From Chloroflexota bacterium (GTDB lineage Bacteria > Chloroflexota > Dormibacteria > Dormibacterales > Dormibacteraceae), in contig VBFO01000006.1 of NCBI GenBank assembly GCA_005881025.1, positions 1-49,886 on the forward strand: a stretch of 49,886 nt of DNA. Direction: 5' to 3'. Positions 27,709-36,480 of the stretch are shown here, piece after piece (position 1 is the stretch's first letter; the number at the start of each line of letters is the position of its first letter). Both the position numbers and the translations under genes were made by a program. Below the pieces are notes generated by a model. That model did not search any database. It was not told the DNA's origin and worked only from the letters and a program-made list of their open reading frames with translations.

Positions 27709-28658
27709 TGGCGACCGCGACCGCCGTCGCCGGGGCGCGAATCCGCAGGACGCCTCGCGGGCGGCGCCTCAAACCTGCGCGCATGGTGCTGCACGCCTTC
27801 CTTTTTCTCGTGGCCATCCTGTGGCTGTTCCCGCTTGCGTGGGCGCTGTTCATGTCGCTGCGGACCTACGGCGACACCGCCCTGCACGGTTACATCTCGT
27901 GGCCAACCGACGGCCTGACCCTCACGAACTACCAGACCTTCTGGACCCAAGGCGAGCTACCACTCTTCTACTTGAACACCCTGTTGGTCGTCATTCCTGG
28001 GGTGACGCTGACCCTGATCCTCGCCTCGATGGTCGCCTTCTGCTGCACCCAGTTCAGCTGGAAGTTCAACCTGACGGTGCTGATGCTCTTCACCGCCGGA
28101 AACCTCCTACCACCACAGGTCCTGGTCGTCCCCCTCTACTTCATCTACACCCACACTCCGATAGCGATGTTGGGATCGATCGACATCGGGAGCTTCTCCT
28201 TCGCGCTGTTCAGCGACAACAACCTGCTGTACGACCAGTACATCGGGCTCATCCTCATCCATGTGGTTTTCCAGACCGGCTTCGCAACCTTTGTGCTCAG
28301 CAACTACATGAAAACGATCACAAAGGAGATTACTGAGTCGGCGCTCGTCGACGGCGCCAATGTCTTCAGGATCTGGTGGAGCGTCATCTTGCCCCTGTGC
28401 CGGCCGGCCCTGGCGGCCATGGCCACGCTGCTGTTCACGTTCATGTACAACGACTTCTTCTGGGCCCTCTTCCTGTTGAAGACCGGTGACAAGCGCCCCA
28501 TCACCACGGCCCTCAACAACCTGCAGGGCGAGTTCTTCGTCAACAACAACCTGATCGCTGCGGGCGCCCTGGTGGCATGCATTCCGCCGATCCTGGTTTA
28601 CATAGTGCTGCAGAAGCAGTTCATCTCCGGCCTCACGCTCGGATCGACGAAAGGCTGA
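27708..28658 (+). CDS. Sugar ABC transporter permease (MalG-like)
   Basis: ESALVDGANVFRIWWSVILPLCRPALAAM EAA loop. Confidence 0.92.
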   Translation: MATATAVAGARIRRTPRGRRLKPARMVLHAFLFLVAILWLFPLAWALFMSLRTYGDTALHGYISWPTDGLTLTNYQTFWTQGELPLFYLNTLLVVIPGVTLTLILASMVAFCCTQFSWKFNLTVLMLFTAGNLLPPQVLVVPLYFIYTHTPIAMLGSIDIGSFSFALFSDNNLLYDQYIGLILIHVVFQTGFATFVLSNYMKTITKEITESALVDGANVFRIWWSVILPLCRPALAAMATLLFTFMYNDFFWALFLLKTGDKRPITTALNNLQGEFFVNNNLIAAGALVACIPPILVYIVLQKQFISGLTLGSTKG

Positions 28659-28702
28659 GCACTCACCCTTCCGCCGCACTTCTAGGCGATCGCCTGCCGC
28701 AC

Positions 28703-30688
28703 ATGCTTTACGGCGGCGACTATAACCCTGACCAGTGGCCTGAGCGCGTGTGGGACGAAGACGTGCGCCTCATGCAGGAGGCGGGGGTCAACCTGGTCTC
28801 GCTGGGTATCTTTTCGTGGTCGCGGCTCGAGCCGGCCGCCGCCGAGTACGACTTCGGGTGGCTCGACCGGGTGATGGACCTCCTGCACGCCGGAGGCATC
28901 GCAGTGGACCTCGCCACCGCCACCGCCTCGCCCCCGCCATGGCTGTCGCACAAACACCCCGAGATGCTCCCGGTGCTGGCGGATGGCGTCCGCCTGTCGC
29001 ACGGCGCGCGCCAGCACTACTGCCCCAGCAGCCCTGTCTACCGGTTCGCCACCCAGCACCTGGTCGAGCAGATGGCGAAGCGATACGCCAAGCATCCCGC
29101 GCTCGCCATGTGGCACGTGGGAAACGAGTACGGCTGCCATGTTCCCGCTTGCTACTGCGACGTTTCGGCTGCTGCGTTCCGCTCCTGGCTCGAGGAGCGA
29201 TACGGCTCGATCGAAGACCTCAATCGCGCATGGGGCACCGACTTCTGGTCTCAGCGCTACTCGGGTTGGGAGGAGGTGCTCCCTCCGCGCAAGACCCCAA
29301 CCTGGCCCAACCCGAGCCAGCAGCTGGACTTCATGCGCTTTTCCTCGGACGAGCTGCTGGCGTGCTACGAGGTCGAGCGCTCCGTGCTGACAGAGCACAG
29401 CCCTGGAGTCCCGGTGACAACGAACTTCATGCGCTTCTTCAAGCCGCTCGACTACTGGAAGTGGGCGGAACGGGAAGACGTGGTCAGCGACGACGTCTAC
29501 CAGGACCCTGCCGATCCCGAGGCAGGGATGCGTTCTGCGATGGCCGGGGACCTCATGCGCTCACTCGGTCGCGGACGGCCCTGGGTGCTGATGGAGCAGT
29601 CGCCGAACCGAGTGAACTGGCGAGATGTCAATGTCGCCAAGGCGCCAGGACAGATGCGACTCTGGAGCTACCAGGCCATCGCGCACGGCGCGGACGGGGT
29701 GATGTTCTTCCAGTGGCGCCAGTCACGCGCTGGGGCTGAGAAGTTCCACAGCGCGATGGTGCCTCATGGGCCGGTGGCTTCCTCACCAACCTGGCGGGAG
29801 ACAAGGCAGCTGGGGCAGGAGCTACGCCGATTGGATCCCGTGTGCGGAAGCCGTGTCGAGGCCGAGGTCGCCATCGTTCTCGACTGGGAGTCATGGTGGG
29901 CGCTGGAGCTCCCGTCGAAGCCGTCAACGCGAGTCGAGCAGGTCGACCAGCTGGAGCAGTACTACAGGCCCGTGTTCGCAGCCAACGTCGTCGCCGATTT
30001 CGTGCGCCCCGACCATGACCTGTCGGGCTACAAGCTCGTCCTGGTCCCGAATCTGTACCTGGTCAGCGACGCCGGCGCGGCGAGCCTGGTGTCTTTCGTC
30101 CGGGCCGGAGGCGCGCTCGTGATGTCGTTCTTCAGCGGAGTGGTCGACCCGTTCGACCACATCCGGCTCGGCGGTTACCCTGCACCCTTCGCATCGATGC
30201 TCGGCCTAAGGGTGGTGGACTGGCTGCCACTGAGCGATGACGACCACCTCACGGTGTCGTTCCCGGATGGAACACAGGGTCGTGGCGACCTGTGGTCGGA
30301 GCTCATTGAAACCACGGGCGCGGATGTGCTCGCCACGTTCTCAGGAGGCCGTCTCGACAAGCACCCTGCGGTGACGCGGCACAAGTTCGGCTCCGGCTCT
30401 GCGATTTACGTCGGGACGCGGCTCGATCAACCGGCGATGGGGCGGGTTCTGAGCTCGGTCTTCATCGACGCCGAGATTGAGCCTGCGATCGATGTGCCCT
30501 CCGGCGTCGAGGTGGTGCGCAGATCCGTGCCGCGCAGCTCGATCCTGTTTCTCCTCAACCACCGCGACGGCGCCGTGGACGTGCCGATCGCCAAAGCCGG
30601 AACCAATCTCATCGACGGCCATGAGGTGCACGCGGGCCTGCTCCGGCTGGGCCCTTACGGTGCAGCAGTCATCAGGGAAGGCTGGTAG
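28703..30688 (+). CDS. Beta-galactosidase, glycoside hydrolase family 42
   Basis: MLYGGDYNPDQWPERVWDEDVRLMQEAGVNLVSLGIFSWSRLEP, WHVGNEYGCHVPACYC, LMEQSPNRVNW; start uncertain (ATG 28703 or a non-ATG codon upstream). Confidence 0.9.
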   Translation: MLYGGDYNPDQWPERVWDEDVRLMQEAGVNLVSLGIFSWSRLEPAAAEYDFGWLDRVMDLLHAGGIAVDLATATASPPPWLSHKHPEMLPVLADGVRLSHGARQHYCPSSPVYRFATQHLVEQMAKRYAKHPALAMWHVGNEYGCHVPACYCDVSAAAFRSWLEERYGSIEDLNRAWGTDFWSQRYSGWEEVLPPRKTPTWPNPSQQLDFMRFSSDELLACYEVERSVLTEHSPGVPVTTNFMRFFKPLDYWKWAEREDVVSDDVYQDPADPEAGMRSAMAGDLMRSLGRGRPWVLMEQSPNRVNWRDVNVAKAPGQMRLWSYQAIAHGADGVMFFQWRQSRAGAEKFHSAMVPHGPVASSPTWRETRQLGQELRRLDPVCGSRVEAEVAIVLDWESWWALELPSKPSTRVEQVDQLEQYYRPVFAANVVADFVRPDHDLSGYKLVLVPNLYLVSDAGAASLVSFVRAGGALVMSFFSGVVDPFDHIRLGGYPAPFASMLGLRVVDWLPLSDDDHLTVSFPDGTQGRGDLWSELIETTGADVLATFSGGRLDKHPAVTRHKFGSGSAIYVGTRLDQPAMGRVLSSVFIDAEIEPAIDVPSGVEVVRRSVPRSSILFLLNHRDGAVDVPIAKAGTNLIDGHEVHAGLLRLGPYGAAVIREGW

Positions 30689-30708
30689 CCACGACCACCC
30701 TGGTGAAA

Positions 30709-30774
30709 GACCCTTTTGGCGCCAAACGGGTGCTTGGCACCTTGGCGAACGACCCTTTTGGCACCAAACGGCTC
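30709..30774. repeat. Duplicated palindromic motif GACCCTTTTGGC(G/A)CCAAACGG
   Basis: GACCCTTTTGGCGCCAAACGG at 30709 and GACCCTTTTGGCACCAAACGG at 30751 (42-bp period), with a partial third CTTGGCACCTTGG between them. Confidence 0.7.
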
Positions 30775-30880
30775 GAATCGATCAGGCAACAAATGGTTAG
30801 CGACCCCTCCGGCCGCCATGCTCGTTGGGAGGAGTGAAGAGAACCGGGGCCGCGAGCACGCGGGCAAGAGGGGTTAGCGC

Positions 30881-31435
30881 ATGGGGACGCTTCAGCAAGC
30901 CGGACAACATCTCCGCGACGAGCGCCACGACCGCCGGGTCGCAGGGCTCGCGATCGATATCGGCCGTCAGCTGGGCATGAGCGGGCAGCAGCTGGACGCC
31001 GTCGGCCGCGGTGGCCTGCTGCACGACATCGGCAAGCTCGGGATCCCGGCCGCGATCCTGGAGAAGACGTGCGCGCTCACCGAGCCAGAGTGGCGGGTGA
31101 TGAAGACCCACCCCGAGCTCGGGCTCGCGATCCTTGGCGGCACCGGTCGCTACACCAGGGAGATGCTCGCAGTGCTCTACCACCACGAGCGGATGGACGG
31201 TAGCGGCTACCCGCATGGGCTGGCGGCGGCCGAGATCCCGATCGAGGCGCGGATCGTCGCCGTCGCCGACACTTATGACGTACTGACGTCCGATCGGCCT
31301 TACCGGCACGCGTTCACGCAGGTCGAGGCGCTCCGCCGCATCCTCGACGAAGCAGGGCCGCACCTGGATCCACGGGTGGTCGACGCACTGCTCCAGGTGC
31401 CCGCAGTCAACCCGCGCTATCTGTACGTGGCGTAG
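30881..31435 (+). CDS. Stand-alone HD-GYP domain protein
   Basis: LLHDIGKLGIPAAIL, YHHERMDGSGYPHGL, VADTYDVLTSDRPYR. Confidence 0.9.
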   Translation: MGTLQQAGQHLRDERHDRRVAGLAIDIGRQLGMSGQQLDAVGRGGLLHDIGKLGIPAAILEKTCALTEPEWRVMKTHPELGLAILGGTGRYTREMLAVLYHHERMDGSGYPHGLAAAEIPIEARIVAVADTYDVLTSDRPYRHAFTQVEALRRILDEAGPHLDPRVVDALLQVPAVNPRYLYVA

Positions 31436-34009
31436 CTAGCCAGTATTTTGTAGACCGGCAGCCACTCCGTTCACCGTCAGCAGCAGCAGGCGCTCGGCGC
31501 GGGTTCCACCGCGGCCTTCCCGGAGCTCGTGCAGCGCGCGCAGCTGAAGCTGTGAGAGCGCGTCGACGTAGGGATTGCGAAGCTCGATCGCCCACGAGAG
31601 CACGCGACGGTCCTCGAGCAGCCGGCGATGCCCAGTCACCGCCAGCACACCTTTCAATGTCAGGTCGTACTCATTTAGCACGCGAGCCGTCAGCTCGGGT
31701 CTGCGACCGAGGGCGAGGTAGCGCGCCGCGATCAACCGATCCGTCTTGGCCAGGCTCATCTCCGCGTTGTCGAGCAGGACGTTGAACAGAGGCCACGACC
31801 TGTATGCCTCCTTAAGCCGAGACAGAGGAGCCGCGGCGATGCCGCTGCCAAGCCCGTACCACCCGGGCAGGTTCAGGCGCATCTGCGACCAGGCGAAGAC
31901 CCAGGGGATCGCGCGCAGATCCTCGAGCGTGCGACCACCTGCGCGTCGTGCAGGTCGCGAGCCGATGCGCATGCGGCTCAGCTCGTCGATCGGGCTGACG
32001 CGCGCGAACCAGGACTCGAAGTCAGGAGACTCGACGAGCGTGCGATAGGCCTGGCGAGCGGCGGCGTTCACGGTCGCCGCCACGCCCGCGAAACGCCGGG
32101 CGGCGCGCTCGGCCCGCAGCTGCACGGGTCGCGTCGATGCCTCGAGAACTGCCGACGTGACCTGCTCGAGGTGGCGGCGCGCGATCGCGGGATTCGAGTA
32201 GCGCGCGAAGATCACCTCGCCCTGCTCGGTGACCTTGAACCGCCCGGCCACCGATCCCGGCGCCTGTGCTCGGACCGCTCGGTTGGCTGGACCACCACCA
32301 CGACCAAGCGCTCCACCGCGTCCGTGAAAGATGGTCAACCGGATGCGGTGCGTGGACGCCCACCTGGCCAGCGCAGACTGCGCCTCGTAAAGAGCCAGGC
32401 TCGCAGAGGTCGGCCCGATCTCCTTGGCGGAGTCCGAATAACCAATCATCACCTCTAGCCGGCGGCCGGTGGCTTCGAGGCGACGCTGCACCGGCTCCAG
32501 CTCCAGCATGCCGTCGAGGACCGTCGTCGCGCTGCGCAGGGCCGCTTCGGTTTCGAAGAGTGGGATCACGTCCAGGACAGGGGCTGCTCCGCCGCAAGCA
32601 AGGTCGGCGAGGCGGTACACGCCGGCAATGTCCGCTGCATCGCGGGTGAAGCTGACGATGAATCGCCTCGAGGCTTCGGCGCCGAACCTTTCCTGAAGCC
32701 TCGACATCGTCCTGAAAATGTCGAGAACATCTGTAGTGGGGGAGAGCTGCGCGCTGTGCTGGCGTATCTCGAGCTCGGCGAGGTGAAGGCCAAACGTCTG
32801 CGCCTGCCAGATGAGGTGCTGCACCTCGCCGAACGCGATCCGCTGCGCGCCCGCCGATTCCAGTGACGCCTGGAGCATGACCAGGTCGGCGATCAGCTCA
32901 CGCGCTCCGCGGTAGGCATCCTCGGATCGAAGCCGCGTCCCCCGGAGTCGCTCCGCGACGTGAAGCAGGAACTGGCGATGGGGCTCGCCTGGGGAGCGCT
33001 TCTCGAGCTCCGCTTGCCGGCGCGGGTCCAGGCGCCGAAGGGCTGACAGCCTCCGGCGGAGCGCCGGGCTTGCGGGCGTGGTGAGCGCGTCGGCCGTCAG
33101 CGAGCGGCCGATCCTGGTGGCCGCGTTCTCCAGGGCGATCAGCACGTGCTCCGCGTGGATCTCCATCGCCTCGGAGGTGACCGCCGGCGTGATGGCCGGA
33201 TTGCCGTCCCGGTCTCCGCCAACCCAGCTGCCGAAGCGAAGGAAGGCGGGCACGAGCGACGGGCGGCGCCCGCTGCCGGCCGGATCCAGGGCGCGATCGA
33301 GGGCCCGATAGATCTCGGGCACCGCGCGAAAGAGCGTCTCGTCGAAAATCGAAGCCACCGCGCGCACCTCGTCCAGCGGAAGCAGCTGCGTCGACCGCAG
33401 CTGGCCTGTCCGCCACAGCAGGTCGATCTCCTCGAGCAGCCTGCGCTTACCCTCGACACGTTCATTGGTGGAGGCGGTGGGATCGTTAACCCGATCCAGC
33501 TGGTCGCCGACGCGCCTGATCGCTGTCACGACCGCGCGCCGCCGCGCCTCGGTCGGATGGGCGGTGAAGACGGGGTGCACCTCGAGGCCTTTGACGAGCT
33601 CCTGCATGCGCCGGCGGCCAAGCTGCCGCGATAGCTGGCGGGTGGTGGCCGCGAGCGATTCTGGAAGTGGCTCCGGTCCATGGTCCCGCTCACGCAGCAC
33701 TCGTGCCCGGTGATGCTCTTCGGCGAGGTTGGCGAGATGGAAGTAGCAGGTGAAGGCGCGGGCCACCTGCTCGGCCCGCTCCACCGACCATGACGCCACG
33801 AGGTGCTCGGCAGCCCGCTCCTGCGTTGAAGATCCGCGCGCTGCGATGACCAGGCGGCGAAGCCTTTCGACGTCATGCAACAGAGATTTGCCGCCTTGCT
33901 CGGCGATCACCTGGCCGAGCAGCGCACCCAGGAGGCGCACGTCTCGCCGGAGCGGATCAGGAATCTCGCGCCGCGCAACCTCTCTGGCTGGGTGAGGCCG
34001 GCGTCTCAC
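31436..34009 (-). CDS. ppc: Phosphoenolpyruvate carboxylase
   Basis: VFTAHPTEARRRAV, FGSWVGGDRDGNPAIT, MIGYSDSAKEIGPTSA, FHGRGGALGRGGGPANRA; GTG start 1 nt after the cimA stop. Confidence 0.95.
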   Translation of the reverse strand: MRRRPHPAREVARREIPDPLRRDVRLLGALLGQVIAEQGGKSLLHDVERLRRLVIAARGSSTQERAAEHLVASWSVERAEQVARAFTCYFHLANLAEEHHRARVLRERDHGPEPLPESLAATTRQLSRQLGRRRMQELVKGLEVHPVFTAHPTEARRRAVVTAIRRVGDQLDRVNDPTASTNERVEGKRRLLEEIDLLWRTGQLRSTQLLPLDEVRAVASIFDETLFRAVPEIYRALDRALDPAGSGRRPSLVPAFLRFGSWVGGDRDGNPAITPAVTSEAMEIHAEHVLIALENAATRIGRSLTADALTTPASPALRRRLSALRRLDPRRQAELEKRSPGEPHRQFLLHVAERLRGTRLRSEDAYRGARELIADLVMLQASLESAGAQRIAFGEVQHLIWQAQTFGLHLAELEIRQHSAQLSPTTDVLDIFRTMSRLQERFGAEASRRFIVSFTRDAADIAGVYRLADLACGGAAPVLDVIPLFETEAALRSATTVLDGMLELEPVQRRLEATGRRLEVMIGYSDSAKEIGPTSASLALYEAQSALARWASTHRIRLTIFHGRGGALGRGGGPANRAVRAQAPGSVAGRFKVTEQGEVIFARYSNPAIARRHLEQVTSAVLEASTRPVQLRAERAARRFAGVAATVNAAARQAYRTLVESPDFESWFARVSPIDELSRMRIGSRPARRAGGRTLEDLRAIPWVFAWSQMRLNLPGWYGLGSGIAAAPLSRLKEAYRSWPLFNVLLDNAEMSLAKTDRLIAARYLALGRRPELTARVLNEYDLTLKGVLAVTGHRRLLEDRRVLSWAIELRNPYVDALSQLQLRALHELREGRGGTRAERLLLLTVNGVAAGLQNTG

Positions 34010-34010
34010 A

Positions 34011-35609
34011 TCAGGTCAAGCGTGCGTACTCGAGCGAGTCCAGCAGCGCCTCCAGCGAGGCCTCGATGATGTTGCTCGAGCACCCGACGGTGGCCCACCT
34101 GCGCGATCCTTTTCCCGATTCAACCAGCACTCGCGTGGTCGCTGCGGTGCCGGCGCCGCCGTCGAGGATGCGCACCTTGTAATCGAGCAGGCGCACTCCC
34201 TTCAAAGCAGGGAAGGAAGGGATGAGCGCCTTGCGCAGCGCAGCGTCCAGAGCGTTGACCGGGCCGTTGCCTGACGCCGCCGTGTGATAGACCTCGTCGC
34301 CGACCTCGACCTTGACGGTGGCTTCGGCCTGTACGGCTGCGCCGTGCTTGCGGACCATTGTCGTGAAGTCGACCACCCGCCACGGCGCGGTGTAATCAGG
34401 CCTGAGCCTGCGCAGCAGCAGCTCGAACGATGCGTCAGCCGCCTCGTAGGAGTAACCGCGGTGCTCGAGCTCCTTCAAGTGCTGCACGAGCCGGCGCGTC
34501 TCAGGATCGTCGCGGTCGAGCTCAAGCCCGAACTCTCGCGCCTTCGAGAGCACGTTTCCGCGCCCGGACAGCTCCGACACCAACACACGCTGTTGGTTCC
34601 CGACGAGCCCGGGATCGATGTGCTGGTACGCGTCGCTGTCCTTCAAGACCGCCGCCACGTGCTGGCCTCCCTTGTGCGCGAATGCGCCCAGGCCCACAAA
34701 CGGCTGCTGCGCCGGCAGCGCCAGGTTGGCGATCTCGGCCACGGTGCGGGCGAGCTCCGTGAACCGGCTCACACTGCCTGCGGGCATTGCCTCGACGCCC
34801 TGCTTGAGGACCAGGTTCGCCACGACCGAGATCAGGTTGGCGTTGCCGCACCTCTCTCCGTAGCCGTTGATGGTGCCCTGCACCATTTCAGCGCCCGCGG
34901 CGACGCCTTCGAGCGTGTTGGCCACCGCCAGCTCGCAGTCGTTGTGTGTGTGGATGCCCACGCGGGCGGTGGCGCCGGCCTCCCGCAGGCGCTGCGCTAC
35001 CGACTCCACACCTCGATGGACATGCACAGGAAGGCTGCCGCCGTTGGTGTCGCACAGCACGACCCAGGCAGCGCCGGCCGCGGCCGCCGCAGCGCACACC
35101 TCCAGCGCATATAAAGGATCGCGCGCGAATCCGTCGAAGAAGTGCTCGGCGTCGAACACGACCTCGTGACCCTTCGCGACTCCGTAAGCGACCGACTCGC
35201 CGATCATGGCCAGGTTCTCGTCGGTTGTGGTCTGCAGGACGGTACGGACCTGCCAGGTGTCGCTCTTGCCCACCAGCGTCCATGTCGGCGCTCCGCTGCG
35301 GTCGAGCGCGGCCAGGTTGGCATCATCCCTGCATGTGCCTCCGGCGCGCCGTGTGGCGCCGAAAGCAGCGAGCCGGGCCCGTTTGAGTGGGACACCGGCC
35401 ATCGCGGCGAAGAACTCCTCATCCTTGGGGTTGGAACCCGGGAATCCGCCCTCGACGTAGTCGACCCCGATCCGGTCGAGCGCGCGCGAGATCGACAGCT
35501 TGTCGGACACGGAAAAGGACACGCCCGAGCCCTGGGCGCCATCACGCAGGGTCGTGTCGTACACGACCACGCGCCGGGCTCCGTTCAGTTTCAACTTCTT
35601 GGCGGCCAT
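34011..35609 (-). CDS. cimA: (R)-citramalate synthase
   Basis: VVVYDTTLRDGAQGSGVSFSVSDKLSISRALDRIGVDYVEGGFPGSNPKDEEFF, GIHTHNDCELAVANTLEGVAAGAEMVQGTINGYGERCGNANL and C-terminal regulatory domain. Confidence 0.92.
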   Translation of the reverse strand: MAAKKLKLNGARRVVVYDTTLRDGAQGSGVSFSVSDKLSISRALDRIGVDYVEGGFPGSNPKDEEFFAAMAGVPLKRARLAAFGATRRAGGTCRDDANLAALDRSGAPTWTLVGKSDTWQVRTVLQTTTDENLAMIGESVAYGVAKGHEVVFDAEHFFDGFARDPLYALEVCAAAAAAGAAWVVLCDTNGGSLPVHVHRGVESVAQRLREAGATARVGIHTHNDCELAVANTLEGVAAGAEMVQGTINGYGERCGNANLISVVANLVLKQGVEAMPAGSVSRFTELARTVAEIANLALPAQQPFVGLGAFAHKGGQHVAAVLKDSDAYQHIDPGLVGNQQRVLVSELSGRGNVLSKAREFGLELDRDDPETRRLVQHLKELEHRGYSYEAADASFELLLRRLRPDYTAPWRVVDFTTMVRKHGAAVQAEATVKVEVGDEVYHTAASGNGPVNALDAALRKALIPSFPALKGVRLLDYKVRILDGGAGTAATTRVLVESGKGSRRWATVGCSSNIIEASLEALLDSLEYARLT

Positions 35610-35615
35610 AAAAAA

Positions 35616-35641
35616 ACCTCCCAGCCGTTCGGCCGGGAGGT
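35616..35641 (-). terminator. Intrinsic terminator/attenuator hairpin immediately upstream of cimA
   Basis: Minus strand ACCTCCCGGCC-GAAC-GGCTGGGAGGT (11-bp stem, one G-T) followed by T7 (35610-35616 region) and then the cimA ATG. Confidence 0.85.
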
Positions 35642-35662
35642 CCCTCGACTAGCGGTTGCGCG

Positions 35663-35719
35663 CTACGTCGCTGGACCTCCCAGGCGAATCTCGATCGCAA
35701 TCGCGTTGGAAACCTTCAT
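35663..35719 (-). CDS. Isoleucine-rich attenuator leader peptide (18 aa)
   Basis: ATG AAG GTT TCC AAC GCG ATT GCG ATC GAG ATT CGC CTG GGA GGT CCA GCG ACG TAG = MKVSNAIAIEIRLGGPAT; not in the ORF track; sits upstream of the terminator and cimA. Confidence 0.75.
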   Translation of the reverse strand: MKVSNAIAIEIRLGGPAT

Positions 35720-35817
35720 CGGTAGGGCAGCAGATTACCTCAGGCCGCCTCCGGCGTCATGGTTTCGACCGCCAAAGCTTGGCCCGCCGGCTAGTGCGAG
35801 GCCACTAATCTTCACGG

Positions 35818-36480
35818 GTGGCGGAGTCCAGGGTCCTGGGACTGCTCGTCGTGACGCGCGACCAGCCGGGAGTGTTCTACCGGGTGGCGGAGGTGATCTT
35901 CCGCCACGGCGGGAACATCGAGTACATCGCCGGCGGATCCGGGCGGGATCAGGAGGCCGAGCTCCAGCTCGAGGTCTCGGGCACCGCGGACGAGCATGAG
36001 CTTGTGCCTGAGCTCGAGGCTGTTGAGGGCGTCACCAGGGTCAGCCTGGTGCCGACCTTCCAGCGCATCTTCGGCAAGCGCGTCATCGTCATTGGAGGAG
36101 GCGCCCAGGTGGGCATGGTCGCGCAGGGCGCGGTCTCGGAGGCCGATCGCCACAACATCAGGGGAGAGCGCATCTCGGTGGACACCATTCCGCTGGTGGG
36201 GGAGGATCAGCTGGCTGACGCGGTGCGAGCCGTGGCGCGTCTGCACCGCGCCCGCGTGCTGGTGCTCGCCGGAGCGCTCATGGGAGGAGACATCTCCAAC
36301 GCCGTCCGCGAGATTCGCGAGGCAGGGATCATCGTGCTGTGCACCAACATGGCCGGCTCAGTGCCCGACGCCGCGGACCTTGTGGTCAGCGACCCGGTCG
36401 AAGCCGGCGTGATGGCGGTCATGCTCGTGGCGGATACGGCGAAATTCTCGATCGAGCACGTTCGCGGCCGACGATTCTGA
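35818..36480 (+). CDS. ACT-domain protein with DUF5612-like C-terminus
   Basis: VLGLLVVTRDQPGVFYRVAEVIFRHGGNIEYI ACT-type N-terminus; GALMGGDISNAVREIREAGIIVLCTNMAGSVPDAADLVV. Confidence 0.7.
   Translation: MAESRVLGLLVVTRDQPGVFYRVAEVIFRHGGNIEYIAGGSGRDQEAELQLEVSGTADEHELVPELEAVEGVTRVSLVPTFQRIFGKRVIVIGGGAQVGMVAQGAVSEADRHNIRGERISVDTIPLVGEDQLADAVRAVARLHRARVLVLAGALMGGDISNAVREIREAGIIVLCTNMAGSVPDAADLVVSDPVEAGVMAVMLVADTAKFSIEHVRGRRF

Noticed and set aside
30709-30774. Two-unit repeat considered as a CRISPR fragment
   Set aside because: Only two units with a 42-bp period, palindromic core and no cas genes or spacer-like sequence.
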